Shown here in pieces: positions 12,695 to 23,300 of a DNA stretch of 64,000 bases; position 1 is the first letter of the stretch, and every line of letters begins with the position of its first letter. The DNA is from Spongospora subterranea f. sp. subterranea (Eukaryota; Endomyxa: Phytomyxea; Phytomyxea; Plasmodiophorida): positions 186,001 through 250,000 of the forward strand of contig JAUGWO010000136.1 of assembly GCA_049724395.1 (NCBI GenBank), read 5' to 3'. Below the pieces are notes generated by a model. The model searched no databases. It saw only the letters and a program-made list of their open reading frames with translations, and was not told where the DNA came from. Both the position numbers and the translations under genes were made by a program.

Positions 12695-14503
12695 TTAAGA
12701 GAGTTTATATACAAAGGTATCGGAAAGATATCCTACATCCGACACGAACCATTGAAGTTGATGAATCTCGTCACTTGAAAACTGAAGAACCTTTTCGAGT
12801 TCGCCGAACGTTACAATGCTTGTCCCAATGCAAATCAACATATTAGAGGGGATCGTGACAGTGGGGTCGATGGCGATCCTTTCGTCGTCTTCTCGTCGAT
12901 CATCGGCATTATTCAGTTTGATCGCGGTATTCATATCCGTCCACGTATTTTCGTAAAACAGCTCCGCTGGCTAACAAAATTAGCAAAATTCATACGTGTT
13001 GAAGTCATTGAGCCACACTACCTGAAACTGTTTTTTGTAAGCCATTTTTGAAGAAGAATCCACGTAGATTCCTACGAAAGAAAATGTGAAAAGTCTCTTG
13101 ACCATGGTACTAAAAACACGGACCCATGTAGTAGTAATGACATCCAGGATACAATAAACTCAATCCCTGAGTAAGGTTGATTTCGTCAAGGACGGAAACA
13201 ACGCCCAGCGTTAAGGACTTCCAGTTTTGATCCCAAACAAAGTATTGGGAACTAAACCCACTAGGAAGGACGTCAACCAAACTCATCCCAATCAATTGGT
13301 TATTGATTTTAGACCGATAACATCGGTGAAACGACCCAAATCCGGGTTCAGAACTCTAAATTGCATATCAGAAATGTTATGCTTTACATGAACAGAGTAA
13401 AAATTACGATTATAGGAGATGATACTAGGTTGTCATTGAATCGTTTGCGAGAAAGCCCGTCAATAGGATCACGATGCGTCCCGACTTGATATTGAAGGTA
13501 TAGCTGGTACTTTTCTTCAGTAAATGTACAAGCTTCGAGAGTGGAATTGAAGCAGGCATCAATGGCATCGCTGACATCAAGAGCCTCAGTGAATCGCTTG
13601 CATCCTGAGATATATTCCCCTTTCTTGTGGTATATCACGCCTTCCGTAATAGAGAACGTTTTGAAATTCTCAGAAAAATCAGAAGCTTTTGTTGACTCGT
13701 GCCATGCTTGAAGAGCGGAAAATTTGATACATCCAGGTGAATATGATTCAGATGCTCTTCCATCATCAGATGCAATATTTTCTAGAACCTTAACTACATT
13801 AGCGACTCCACAGTCGCAGTAGCAACTTATGTTCTCGGAAACCATTGTTGACCCGTAAATTGTTCCAGAGGAATCTTTACCAACTACTTGGCATCCGCAT
13901 TCATATAAAAGATGAAAGACCAGATGCGTCAAGGGTTCAGGCGTCAATATGTCATCAGGGTACACGATCTCCATTATTTTGCCGACAATTTCAGTGCGGT
14001 AAGTTCCGTTTTCATAGCGGAAAAACCATGAAGGATAAGGATGAGAAATCTCCTTTGTCAACAGACCGAAATTCTTCAAAATACGCGAAAACGCACTGCC
14101 TATCTGACAAACGCTGGGTTGTGCATGAACTTTTCTGAGCAGCGATCTTGACTTGCGATTAAAAGAGAAATTGGAAACATTGACGCGCATAGATATTTGA
14201 GGACAACAGCGGGTGGTTTTGCGATCTGGTAAATAGACCAATGCGCCAGAGCGGCACCATCCACGATCAAGCAGTAGGCCAAAATCTCTAGCATTGAGCG
14301 ATATAGCACGAAAGCACAATAACTTGACAGATTTGACACGACAATACGGGCATTCGTAGGGTTGCATTGTTATATCTGTCACCACAGAGAGATACTCAAA
14401 ATCGGATGATTTCTCAGGTGAAACGACTCTATAAAATGAAATCAGATTTTTTTCTAGATCCGTGTCGATGAAAAAACCCGTACTTTACTGACGCCTTCGG
14501 CAT
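12695..14503 (-). CDS. ATE1: Arginyl-tRNA-protein transferase (ATE1)
   Basis: Adds Arg from Arg-tRNA to N-terminal Asp/Glu (and oxidised Cys), creating N-degrons for ubiquitin-dependent degradation. The start is MPKASVK at 14503 with a phase-correct intron joining VVSPEKSSDFEYL. The N-terminal domain shows the conserved CPYC pair, the DRGWCRSGALVYLP block and RCCPQISMR. The C-terminal GNAT-like domain follows: YQLYLQYQVGTHRD, FNDNLVSSP, then VDVLPSGFSSQYFVWD, YYYMG and, after a further intron, YVDSSSKMAYKKQF, all in family order. The last exon carries an extra acidic stretch (NADDRREDDER) before the end at 12695. About five introns. Family assignment is secure. Sits tail-to-head with HAUS1 on the same strand. 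Confidence 0.93.
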
Positions 14504-15363
14504 TGTTCCTATTTACAATTAGACTCGGGATCTAGAGAGAGATGCCCAAGCTTCTGCGGCGACGTTTCATGTGTTCTACAGATCAGATCGCAACGACCAT
14601 CGTCTGTATTAGTGCAATATCGTGATTGCGGTATTTTACACGGAGGCCGCAGCACAGAGGAGTTGGACACAGTGTACGTTTGCAAAGTTGACTGTATGGC
14701 GGATTTCGTGGTCGATACAAGAATAATACCAGAAAAATCTTCGAACTTCGCGAAATTGTGTTTGACCGTATCAGTTTACTACATCAGAGCGTTGAAGAAA
14801 TATCAATCAAAGCCGTGAACTGCAATCTGCGATATACTTCGCGTCTCCCTCACTCGCTAATAAAAAGAACTTATTTTCATTGTCCATCTAATCGTTTTGA
14901 TGATTGACGGCTGGCTGGCGTTGAGCTGATTTACGGCCCCCAATCCGTAGGTGAAATTCACGTTCCACATAAAAATTGATTCAAGCCGTGACCTCTGACG
15001 ATGATCAAAGCTGTTTTCGAGCCCGAACGCCTACTATAGAAATAAATAAGGCATCATTTTCTTAAAAAAACTAAACTACTTTTTTCAACGGTTAAAGATA
15101 AAAAAAAATTCATGCTGCTACCACAAAAAGTATCATTATCTTCTACGATTATACGATTTTTCGCATGCTATAGCATTGCTGTGCGTTCATTGGTTTTAGA
15201 GTAAACAGTATTTGCTGGGCATAGCACATGGTAATGCTAATCAGAGTGTCGTCGGTTAAACTAAAAACCGGCATCTACAGTGATGACTCATTTTGAAGCC
15301 AGACAGCATTCCTCATTCCGTTCAGGTTCTTCAACAATCAATCAAATCGTGAACATCTACGTC
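14504..15363. other. Mostly noncoding stretch with one weak ORF
   Basis: A plus-strand frame at 14612-14818 (68 codons, non-ATG entry, several Cys) could be an exon but cannot be joined to a convincing start; confidence in it is about 0.15. From 14820 to 15280 the DNA is AT-rich with homopolymer A/T runs and shows no gene. The right end probably holds the promoter of the secreted-peptide gene at 15364. Confidence 0.4.
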
Positions 15364-15548
15364 ATGAAGCTGTTTGCCCTTCTTCTGGTCGCTCTTGGAA
15401 TGCTCACTGTTGCAGTTCATGGAGGGGACATCGAAGTAGATGTAGAAAACGGCAACGGTCACATTGACCACGAACATGAGAGATGTAAGAACCATCGCAT
15501 TGATTGTTCAAATTATGTATTTTACAGCTTGGTATTAGATGACGACAA
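15364..15548 (+). CDS. Tiny secreted acidic peptide precursor
   Basis: ATG at 15364 begins MKLFALLLVALGMLTVAVHG, a textbook signal peptide (Lys, hydrophobic core, small residues at -3/-1). It is followed by a very acidic, His/Asn-containing mature part (GGDIEVDVENGNGHIDHEHE). A GTAAGA donor at 15485 and TTTTACAG acceptor ending at 15537 define a 53-nt intron; splicing in phase gives HERSWY and a stop at 15546-15548. The precursor is only about 43 residues and the mature peptide about 23. A read-through alternative ending at 15558 would add more residues. No family recognised; it could be a secreted signal, a metal binder or an antimicrobial-type propeptide. Expression evidence would settle it. 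Confidence 0.5.
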
Positions 15549-15601
15549 CGATTGGTAAACAAGGAAATAAACGGTTCTTTTTTCAAAGCAAGTTGACTTG
15601 T

Positions 15602-16160
15602 TCAAGGATCAAAAATAGATCTCACATGGTTCCGTAATTCTTGTACGTTTGACACCGCTCCAAACCTATTCGGCGGCCATATGACCCAGGAGACCTTAGC
15701 GCGAATTAAACCCTGGGGTTGAGCACCAGTTGTAATTCCTTCAAACCAAACGCAACCAGGAGGTATCATCAAATGGCTTCCTTGACTTTTTTCTACCCAT
15801 TCGCCCTCTCTCGCAACTAGACATCCGAACACCCTGTTTCAACAGCATTAACACCTTTAATGGATATTCACAATTATTACAGTTGATGATGATTCAAAGG
15901 ATTGCGGTACGCCAAAATTGAGCCTCGTTCCAGTTTCTTGAGAAACCTAATTGAGAATCTATCGAGAATAGCAATGTCTCCTGATATATATCAAAGTTAT
16001 TGTTTGTTTTCTCTAATCGAAACGACTAACCTTTCCGTAAGTATGGCGATAAGAAATCATCTTTCACAGTGGTTACCGACCCTATAAAATCTGGCATGAT
16101 GACAAACGAACCGAGTAATGCCCAGAAAGATCGTTCCGCGATGGTGGCAATTGACCTCAT
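15602..16160 (-). CDS. Mitochondrial inner membrane protease (IMP/S26)-like protein, catalytic residues apparently lost
   Basis: Three exons read from an ATG at 16160 (MRSIATIAERSFWALLG). A 50-nt intron joins LRK to GDIAILDRFS; a second (about 15831-15877) joins NPLNHHQ to LVFGCLVAREGEW. The end carries IPPGCVWFEG and VSWVIWPPNRFG, which are signature blocks of IMP1/IMP2 peptidases (pro-glycine-H/C-x-W-x-E-G and the final WPPxR). In active enzymes a Ser sits in a SMxPT motif before the GD(I/V) block and a Lys in a KRV motif before EGD. Here the corresponding places read VTTVKDD and LVFGCLV, so neither catalytic residue is visible, and the later D/S-rich loop is also replaced. Best read as a pseudo-protease of the IMP2 branch; a mis-set first exon is the main caveat. 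Confidence 0.6.
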
Positions 16161-16384
16161 GACAGTTGACTAATGATATAACAGGTCATGTCGCTGGCTC
16201 GCTGCGTGCAGGGCCTTTTCATGCGCACTGTGGCCACCACACATGTTACCTGGGAGAAACAATAGACGCGAGTGAAATAGCCCAATTTGCGATACCGCAT
16301 ACAGAATGTAGTTCGGACAACACGTACTTTCCACTCCGGTATTTATTTCTTCGTTCATATAGTAAATAGCGTCAACATCAAATA
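16161..16384. promoter_or_regulatory. Bidirectional intergenic region between IMP-like gene and Hsp20 gene
   Basis: The IMP-like gene (minus) and the mitochondrial Hsp20 gene (plus) are divergently transcribed from this 224-bp gap, so it should contain both promoters. No TATA box or heat-shock element array could be called with confidence. Confidence 0.35.
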
Positions 16385-17030
16385 ATGCTGCAGCGGTTGT
16401 GTCCTATGTTTGCTAGGCGTGCTGGCAGAGTTTGCTACCGAAGCTTCTCCATTCAGAATCCATCTTCTAAGGGTTTAAGATTGCCTAAAGCGCGGTATAT
16501 ACCTCCTATTCAGATTCCTAAGCTGCTAACGGAATTTGAACCCGATTTATATCATGAATGGTCTGATATGGACATTTTCGCCACTTCTCCTAGGCCTTCT
16601 GTTGCATCAGTCATGCCGATAGGTTGGTAGTCCTTTTTTGTTCAACAGCTTTGCTGAGACGGTAGTGAGTAGATCTTATAGAAAACGATAGGAATTTTGA
16701 ATTGATAATCGATATACCGTCTGGCGTTTCTAAAGAATCTTTATCGGTGGAGATCTTTCTACAAAACAGAAAACTTTGCTTTAGTGCTGAACGTGGAGAA
16801 TCGAAACCAGGCGACAATGCTGAATACTGCAAAAGAGAAAGGGTATGGGGAAGACTTAGGCGAAATGTTGATATCCCAGATAATGTAGCCATTGACAAAA
16901 TGAAGGCCACATTTTCTCAAGGTAAGCTGTGTTATATCCGAACAGATCTATACTAAGAAAAATCTCAGGGGTTCTGCACCTGAGCATGCCCAAGCAAAGC
17001 ACAACCGCCACAGAAACCGTTCCTCTCTAA
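16385..17030 (+). CDS. Small heat shock protein (Hsp20/alpha-crystallin), probably mitochondrial
   Basis: ATP-independent holdase chaperone. ATG at 16385 opens a basic, Arg/Ser-rich presequence (MLQRLCPMFARRAGRVCYRS) typical of mitochondrial import. The alpha-crystallin domain follows an intron (16623-16681): NFELIIDIPSGVSKESLSV, a charged loop, RRNVDIPDNVAIDKMKATFS, and after a second intron (from about 16921) GVLHLSMPKQ, equal to the conserved GVL motif. The tail ends ETVPL, in the place of the usual I/V-x-I/V dimer-groove motif, with a stop at 17028-17030. Intron phases agree at both joints. It is convergent with EMC4. The organelle assignment is inferred from the N terminus only. Confidence 0.85.
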
Positions 17031-17103
17031 CTGTGATGTAGACGTGATGCGGCTGAGGAAACAATATGATTCGAAATATTATGGGGTCGGTCAAAAAACA
17101 TAT

Positions 17104-17856
17104 TTATGAAAACAGCCCATTGGTCCCACGTGACATGTAAGGATACATATATGGTAATTCATCTAGCGAATACAACGCCGGTTTTGGCAGAAGGCCCATT
17201 CGGTTGCACTGCCATAGTGCAACTCCAAATGCTGCTAGATTTGTCAAGATATAAAGTAGTTTCGCTTTTAACAGACTCACTTTGGCGCCATCGAATTTGG
17301 CAAAACTCCTAAATTTGTTTTAACAAAAGATACTTTTACGCTATTCAGAGTACCTTTGCAAATCCATGAGACCCTTCAGTGGCGACCAGAACGCCATTCC
17401 AAGCATGATAATCGAAAAAATTTGAACGCCGGCACCGAACATGTAAAACATGAACGCTGAAAGGTCAAACGATCATCAACGAGTGTTTCTTGTTGTGAAT
17501 TTTGTGTTACCTGTCATAGCAACATTCTTCATTGGAGCCTGAGCAATATTCATTGCGGACTGTAATATCAGCGACTCTTCTTGAGTGGGTGATGTGTCAT
17601 TGCGGCGGGCCGCATTCTGCAGTAAGAACCGTAAATAACGCGATTTGACTTACTCATTTTGGACGACATGTGTACCATGGACGCTAACTGGTTTGCTTGA
17701 ATAAACCCCGCCGGAGGTTGTACAGACCCAGGCAAAGGCGAAAGATCTAGAGGACGGCAACGCCTAATCTGTTTAGATGCATCCATTGATGAGCGCCGAT
17801 AGCGCGGAATGTCCTGGATAGGTTGAAGTTGATGAGCATTCTGATTCACAGTTGGG
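17104..17856 (-). CDS. EMC4: ER membrane protein complex subunit 4
   Basis: Subunit of the EMC insertase, which places certain transmembrane segments into the ER membrane. Four exons are seen. The 5' portion reads PLPGSVQPPAGFIQANQ; next come TQEESLILQSAMNIAQAPMK and, after an intron, AFMFYMFGAGVQIFSIIMLG with FWSPLKGLMDLQ, matching the family's first membrane hairpin. The last exon gives FAKFDGAKVSLLKAKLLYI, then ALWQCNRMGLLPKPAL, the highly conserved MGLLPT-type block, and stops at 17104-17106. The first coding exon with the ATG lies upstream of 17856 and is not resolved; a TAG acceptor precedes the first exon shown. Family assignment is secure from the two blocks. Confidence 0.88.
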
Positions 17857-18255
17857 CTAGCGGAACCTCTTTACCGTTAATAATTCCACAGTGTATATTA
17901 CAGCACTCTACAGTGAACGTATTTTAGGTCTGGAGTAAATCATCCCATTCCTCTGGCGTTGTGGCAGCGTCCTCCCGAACTCCAACTCATGATTGATATC
18001 TGGCGCTGCCGTCTGTTTTGGAGGTCGCTTATATATAGGCACTGATTCTTGATTTATCAGGGACAATGATGACATAGTCACCGTTCAACAGGAGATTTCT
18101 GGAGTTTTATTTCAAAGTGTTCGAAGAGAATTACAGTATTTCTTAACTCCTGGTCTTACATGCCGTCGTCAGAGTATTCGAAACAGAGACTATCATCTGA
18201 TTCAATTGCATCAGATGAAGTTAAAACAAATCTGCAGTTCACGTGCCAGTCGTAG
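17857..18255. other. Overlapping small ORFs on both strands, unresolved
   Basis: Two candidates overlap here. On the minus strand an ATG at 18075 opens a 55-codon frame (begins MSSLSLINQESVPIYKRPP) ending at 17908; another frame of the same stretch ends with an acidic TPEEWDDLLQT. On the plus strand a frame from about 18050 to 18250 reads QQEISGVLFQSVRREL and LTPGLTCRRQSIRNRDYHL. Neither is recognised, and they cannot both be simple genes. The first coding exon of EMC4 may also lie here. Confidence 0.25.
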
Positions 18256-18720
18256 TTAATCATTATCTAACCATTGGTGTATTCGTTCACATCGCACATC
18301 TGCAATTGAGAGACAACCGTAAATAAAGCAACAGGGATTATCTTGTCTCTTGTTGATGTGGTCCTTTCCCAAGTACCTAATTATCGTAACACCGTATCGA
18401 ATTTTGTTCATGTGTAGCTCACTTTCGAAGCGACTATAAAAGTATGATGTTATGGACACTGTCTATCAATCCTTCTGCACTTTTATATATGCTGGAAAGA
18501 ACGCTCTTGTGTGAAGGTAACTTATATCGCAGATTGTTTTTACAAGCGTAAAGCTTGTTTTCAATTCAGCGACATAGTTCTCGTATATTTGCGCAAAACC
18601 AGTAAAATCCCACTCATCAGGTATTGCCAGAAAATTCATTTGTTGGATTTTTTGGGGACGTAGTGTTTCAGTTTTAGACATTCTGTTCCATTCTTGGTCA
18701 TGGTCCAAAGAAGCGTTCAT
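18256..18720 (-). CDS. Hypothetical protein, two frames probably joined by an intron
   Basis: An ATG at 18720 starts MNASLDHDQEWNRMSKTE and runs through FLAIPDEWDFTGFAQIYENY to about 18466; a second open stretch (18459-18256) contains YFYSRFESELHMNKIRYG and NPCCFIYGCLSIADVRC. They are adjacent, on the same strand and in different frames, so a short intron around 18450-18530 is likely but was not pinned down. No signal peptide or membrane span. No family recognised. It could also continue the gene at 18835-19371 upstream. Confidence 0.3.
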
Positions 18721-18834
18721 TCGATATATGACAAAAAAATCAGCTATACCATGGCAGGATTTATGGTCAAAAGAAGTCCTTTCCAGATAAGAGGGGTATA
18801 GTGTATGAAGATGAGTCAGTAATATTTAACCTGT

Positions 18835-19371
18835 TCAGACGGTTTCAACACGCGAACGCACTTGATCTTCCAAGCCTAGCGAATCTATATAAGCCTCATT
18901 GACTTTCTCAGTGAAAGCCACATGGGACTTTGCAGAGGAGACCTCTGGTCTTGAAGTTAAAGGCGACGTCCCGATAATCCTCACAGGATGCGCCGTCGCT
19001 TCGCAAATTTGTTCATCACTACATTGAGGATACAGATTTGGACTGGTGGCGTTGCGAGGCGAGGCAGCAGTTTTGACTCGCGAAATCAAATCAGCAGAAA
19101 TATTAACTTTCGGGCTGATCTGCACCTGACTTGTGGGAGTCTGTGAAGACGGCATTTCCCCGACCTGCAACGATTGTGCCGTCTTGGTCTTATGGGCGGT
19201 AGGAGACAACTTCAGGCGCCCTTTGAGATCATCGCTGAGAGTTACTCCTTCAGGAATCTTTAACGATGGCTTCATCACGGAGCTTCCATCTGGCGCGTTA
19301 ACAGGACGGGATAATTTGGGGAACGAGGACTGACCCATTCCGCTCGACGTCGAAGCTTGAGAATTGCCCAT
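18835..19371 (-). CDS. Hypothetical, possibly N-myristoylated protein with repeated motif (MIC19-like at best)
   Basis: ATG at 19371 gives MGNSQASTSSGMGQSS, a good N-myristoylation start (Gly2, Ser at position 4/6 area). Two similar segments follow: IPEGVTLSDDLKGRLKLSP and ISPKVNISADLISRVKTA, each of the pattern aliphatic-S/T-x-(S/A)DL-x-x-R-aliphatic-K. That N terminus plus one such segment resembles the mitochondrial MICOS subunit MIC19/CHCHD3, which also starts MG and has V-x-L-S-x-x-V-x-x-R-M-K. However, no CHCH (twin CX9C) domain was found, so the identity is only suggestive. The frame ends at 18835, though a further exon downstream is possible. Confidence 0.4.
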   Translation of the reverse strand: MGNSQASTSSGMGQSSFPKLSRPVNAPDGSSVMKPSLKIPEGVTLSDDLKGRLKLSPTAHKTKTAQSLQVGEMPSSQTPTSQVQISPKVNISADLISRVKTAASPRNATSPNLYPQCSDEQICEATAHPVRIIGTSPLTSRPEVSSAKSHVAFTEKVNEAYIDSLGLEDQVRSRVETV

Positions 19372-20383
19372 GGTTAACACCAAAGAATTATAGTGAGGGA
19401 TGACGCGATCGTGACAGAGACGTATATAATAAAATCAATTGATTATGGATATGGCGGCCGATTCGTACTGCGATAATTTGACTCGGGAGATTGATGGAAG
19501 CCCTAACCGTTACTACTGTGAGAAGATCCCAATCTGCTGACCGGCTTAGTGCAAGATCAGTCCTCAGGGTTCCAGTCCAAGGTTTAACAGTACAGGTTAG
19601 CGTGGCCTCGGGGCCGGGGGAACAAGACGGCGTGACCATGCCCTATTGCCAACCATTACGTTGACGCTGTTTGGGATTGCCAACGGATCTGCACGAGACG
19701 TCCAGAGTCTTATAAAAATGACTAGATTGCGTTAACACTTTTCGAGCTATACGGGAATGCTGTAAATGCCATTCCCATCACATCATTCGCGAACCGTTTA
19801 GGGCAATTTAATTCATAATTCCAGGGTGAACTGTCGTTCACGACAATTAGAGTTTTTCTGTCGCTGGCCGTCGCATTTTGTTGAATGTTGAGAAAAAGAG
19901 CGCAATAATTCAATCAAGAATAAAATGTCTCCAAATGGCATAACCAAACTTATCGACGAATTTATTGGCGAAATCAGTACCTACAGTAGATAAGTTGATT
20001 GTGATACAGCCAAAGCATCTTTTACAGAACACGAGCGAGCAAAAGGGAAACCTCGACTACTATGAAATTTAACTGGTGTCGATAATGCCAAATAAATCCG
20101 TTCAGTAAACTTTTCTGACGAAAGGCATTCTTCCTATTAAATCGTAAAACTATCTCGGCACAAGGCAAGTACTTAAGCGCTAAGCACTCTCATGACTAAC
20201 ATCACCATTGCAAATCTGTCTCTTGGCATATCGACGGCTTTTGGTGATAAATCAAAACTGTTGAACTGTGCCAAAATTGGAATGCAGGAATCCGAATAAA
20301 TACGTAATTTATGAATCTTGGAAGCTGACTAAATAATAGACTTCATTCTGAGACTAAAGGAAGGTGAAAAATCGCTTCCAGTC
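19372..20383. other. Unassigned stretch with weak minus-strand ORFs
   Basis: A minus-strand ATG at 19639 opens 83 codons to 19388 (CTLTCTVKPWTGTLRTDLAL region) and another open stretch lies at 19913-19722. Neither has a recognisable domain or a clear splice partner. No RNA gene or repeat was seen. Some of this DNA should hold regulatory sequence of the neighbouring genes. Confidence 0.25.
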
Positions 20384-23300
20384 TTACTCCAGATCATCAA
20401 GAGCAGCCTGTAAAGCTCGGACTTCAGGCGTATCCTTGAAAACCGACGATGGAGGCACGACTTCATCGTACCGCTTCGCCCAACTGATATAATGTAATCG
20501 ATATGATCCGTCAGCACAGACATCTAATATTTTACAATCGTACAATTTCGGGCCCTTTTGATAGGCCAAAACGATATCGTTAACCTGGAACCTTTCCGCA
20601 GTCCGGCTTTGATTCCGGTGCTTCCGAATAAATTCTAGTGCTCGACCTTTTTGCTGCCGATTTAACCGACATTGCGAGATGCATTGAATGAAGCGTTCAC
20701 AGCGGTCTTCAGATTGATTTTTGCCAACGCGTGGCAACAACGTCTTGGACTTTGACATCGGCTGCGAATTCGGCGACAGATGTGCTGAACCTAGAGAACG
20801 GCGGCGTTTTCGAAATATCGGAGAAAGGCCAGACTGTTGCGATGAGTCTGGATGGAGCGTCCTCTTCATTGGTAATACAGTTTCTGGAGATGAAATCAAT
20901 CCCGTTTCTCCACGAGACCTGGTTGCCCTCCATTCGGAAAAACCCCCATTTGTCGTCGCAGAAGCTTTACCTTTGACAGAAGGCGCGAGAGAATCGCGTC
21001 TTCTCTGAGACAGAACTGGACTGGTGTCGGAAACATCTGAAGCAGGACGTTTCTGCACGTCCAGTGTATGCCGTCGGGATCTAGAATCAACAGGAACTGA
21101 TTGCGCTTTTTGAAATCGACTTTTTCGGGGGATGGAAAATGATAATTCCAGGCGTGATGATGATTTCCGGGATACGTTGGGGGGCCTAAGGGTCAACGCG
21201 TCCCTGGGCATAATAATGTCAGACCTTGGTATTCGCACGTTAGTGACCTTAGAACGCGGCCTTCCTCTGGTAGAGACAGATTTCTGGTCCAGCGAATCCG
21301 AGAATTTGGCATTGGCGTTCTTCTCTGCTTCGACAGCCAGGGAATTGACGTACCGCTCCTCGATTTCAACGGCTCCAAGAGCAACTCTCTGGCATTCCTC
21401 AGCCTGCAACTCTGATTGCTTTCTTTGAGCCGCTTCTAATTCCATCTTCTCCAGTTCAGCTGCTTCTAACTCAGCCTGTTTCCGCTTCAGGGCTTCCTCG
21501 GACAATTGTAATTCGGTCGCAATGGCGTCGAACTGAATGGTGTATATGTTGCGCTTAACTTTTTCACGACGGCGAACCAAATCAAGAACAGTTCTCAATT
21601 CGTCCATGTCATTTCGAACAAGGGAAAGCTTTTCAAAAAACGCAATTTCTGAACCGGATGGATTGGAATCGTCTTTGGATGCAGAAGGCAATGGGGTATG
21701 TACTTTACAAAGTGCAAAAATTCCATCAGCCTCCTCCCGAAGAGAGCAACCAGAAAACAGGGCACAAAGAGGATGAAAAAGTTCAGGGCAGCCCATCCTC
21801 GAACACTGAATGCAAACACCAGCAGAGCACGAACATAACCCACACATTTGATGATTCGCAATTGGGGAAATTACGTCTACACCTTCGAGTAGGGAGCGCC
21901 TTGTACTTGGATCAAGACTCCATTGGATACAGGCAACATGACACCACCTGTCCAAGGAAACACGCTGGTATGCCCCACCAAACCGAGGACACAACTGACA
22001 CTTTAAAGGTTTCGATTGTTGCAGATTCGCCGCACATTTCGAGCAATACCAAGGCGTTTGATGAGAAATTGAGGAAAAGCGAAAGCAGGATAAATGAACA
22101 GCTATTCCACAATATACGCACGTTGTAAGAGCATCAGCTGCACCGGATAAACCAAAACAAATGCCGCAAACATCAGCTAAATAGACATCTTCGCCGTTGA
22201 GATTTCGAGGGGTTGTTAGAGCAACTTGAGGAGGTAATGGCAAACTGGAAGGTACAGGTTCAGAATATGGGCTTCTGCCAGGACGCTGAGGCTTCTGCGG
22301 CGCAGACTCGATTACAGAAGAGTCCGAAGGCAAGGGCTTCTGAGTCCGAGATTTGAGTCGGATTTCACGCTGTGTTAATCGATTTCGTTCTGGACCTCCT
22401 GCTGTAATAGGAGTGTGATTTTCACAAAATGAACTGACAACAGCGTGTCCTTCAATTGATTGAACAGTCATGAAGAGTCCAAATTCCCAAGCGCAAGTTA
22501 CATGCATATACTGATCACAGGACGCGAATGAGCACGTAATTGTAATCCCATAAGGATCCGAACAGATAAAGCAAACATGACCAGACGGTTTAGACGCAAG
22601 CGCCTCAGCCACATTGGCGATTGGAGACACACCGATCATTGCATCAATACCGATACCATCTGTCCAAGCGGCGCAAACAAGATGAACGGGCATGTCGCAA
22701 CAATTGCTTCTCTTGAACGCAAAACCGGTTAACGGGCACAATAAGCATTCGTGCTGAATGTCAACAACATCAATTCGATTGGAGCATGTGTCGCAATGCC
22801 AATCACCATCCGGGACCTCAACAATACCATAGCAGTACTTGTGGACGGCGAGACCGCACAGCTCACAAATCACAATCGGATTGACTTCGGTCCCTTCCAT
22901 TCCAAAACAGGCACGACAAGTAGTGTTGAAGTGATCATGCGAAAACTCATCTAGAGGTGAGTTCACGTCGCAGAACCCCTTGGCCAAAGAAAGTCGAACG
23001 ATTTGTGAATGACTGATTTGAAGATATGATTGAAGTAATTCGTTATCATGCTGGTTTCTGACAATAGCAGTCGAACTCATTTCTTGAACGGTAATGGCGT
23101 TAAAAATCGAGCGTCGAAAGACATTATTATCTTGAATCTGATGGACGAGTTCCATTTGAAGAGAGGCGAGTTCTTCAGATGCAAAACTGTTATTTTCCGA
23201 ATCGAGAAAGCCTGTCATGGAATTCAGGCTTGCGGTTAGCCGCGGAATCGCATCCGAAGCACCAGAAGAAACATCTTCCCACGATCGGACACGACGATCG

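Noticed and set aside
17106-17312. Plus-strand ORF of 68 codons
   Set aside because: It is exactly antisense to the last exon of EMC4, whose conserved block MGLLP is encoded on the minus strand.
20721-22128. Several plus-strand ORFs opposite the PHD protein
   Set aside because: Shadows of a 1101-codon minus-strand exon with conserved zinc fingers.
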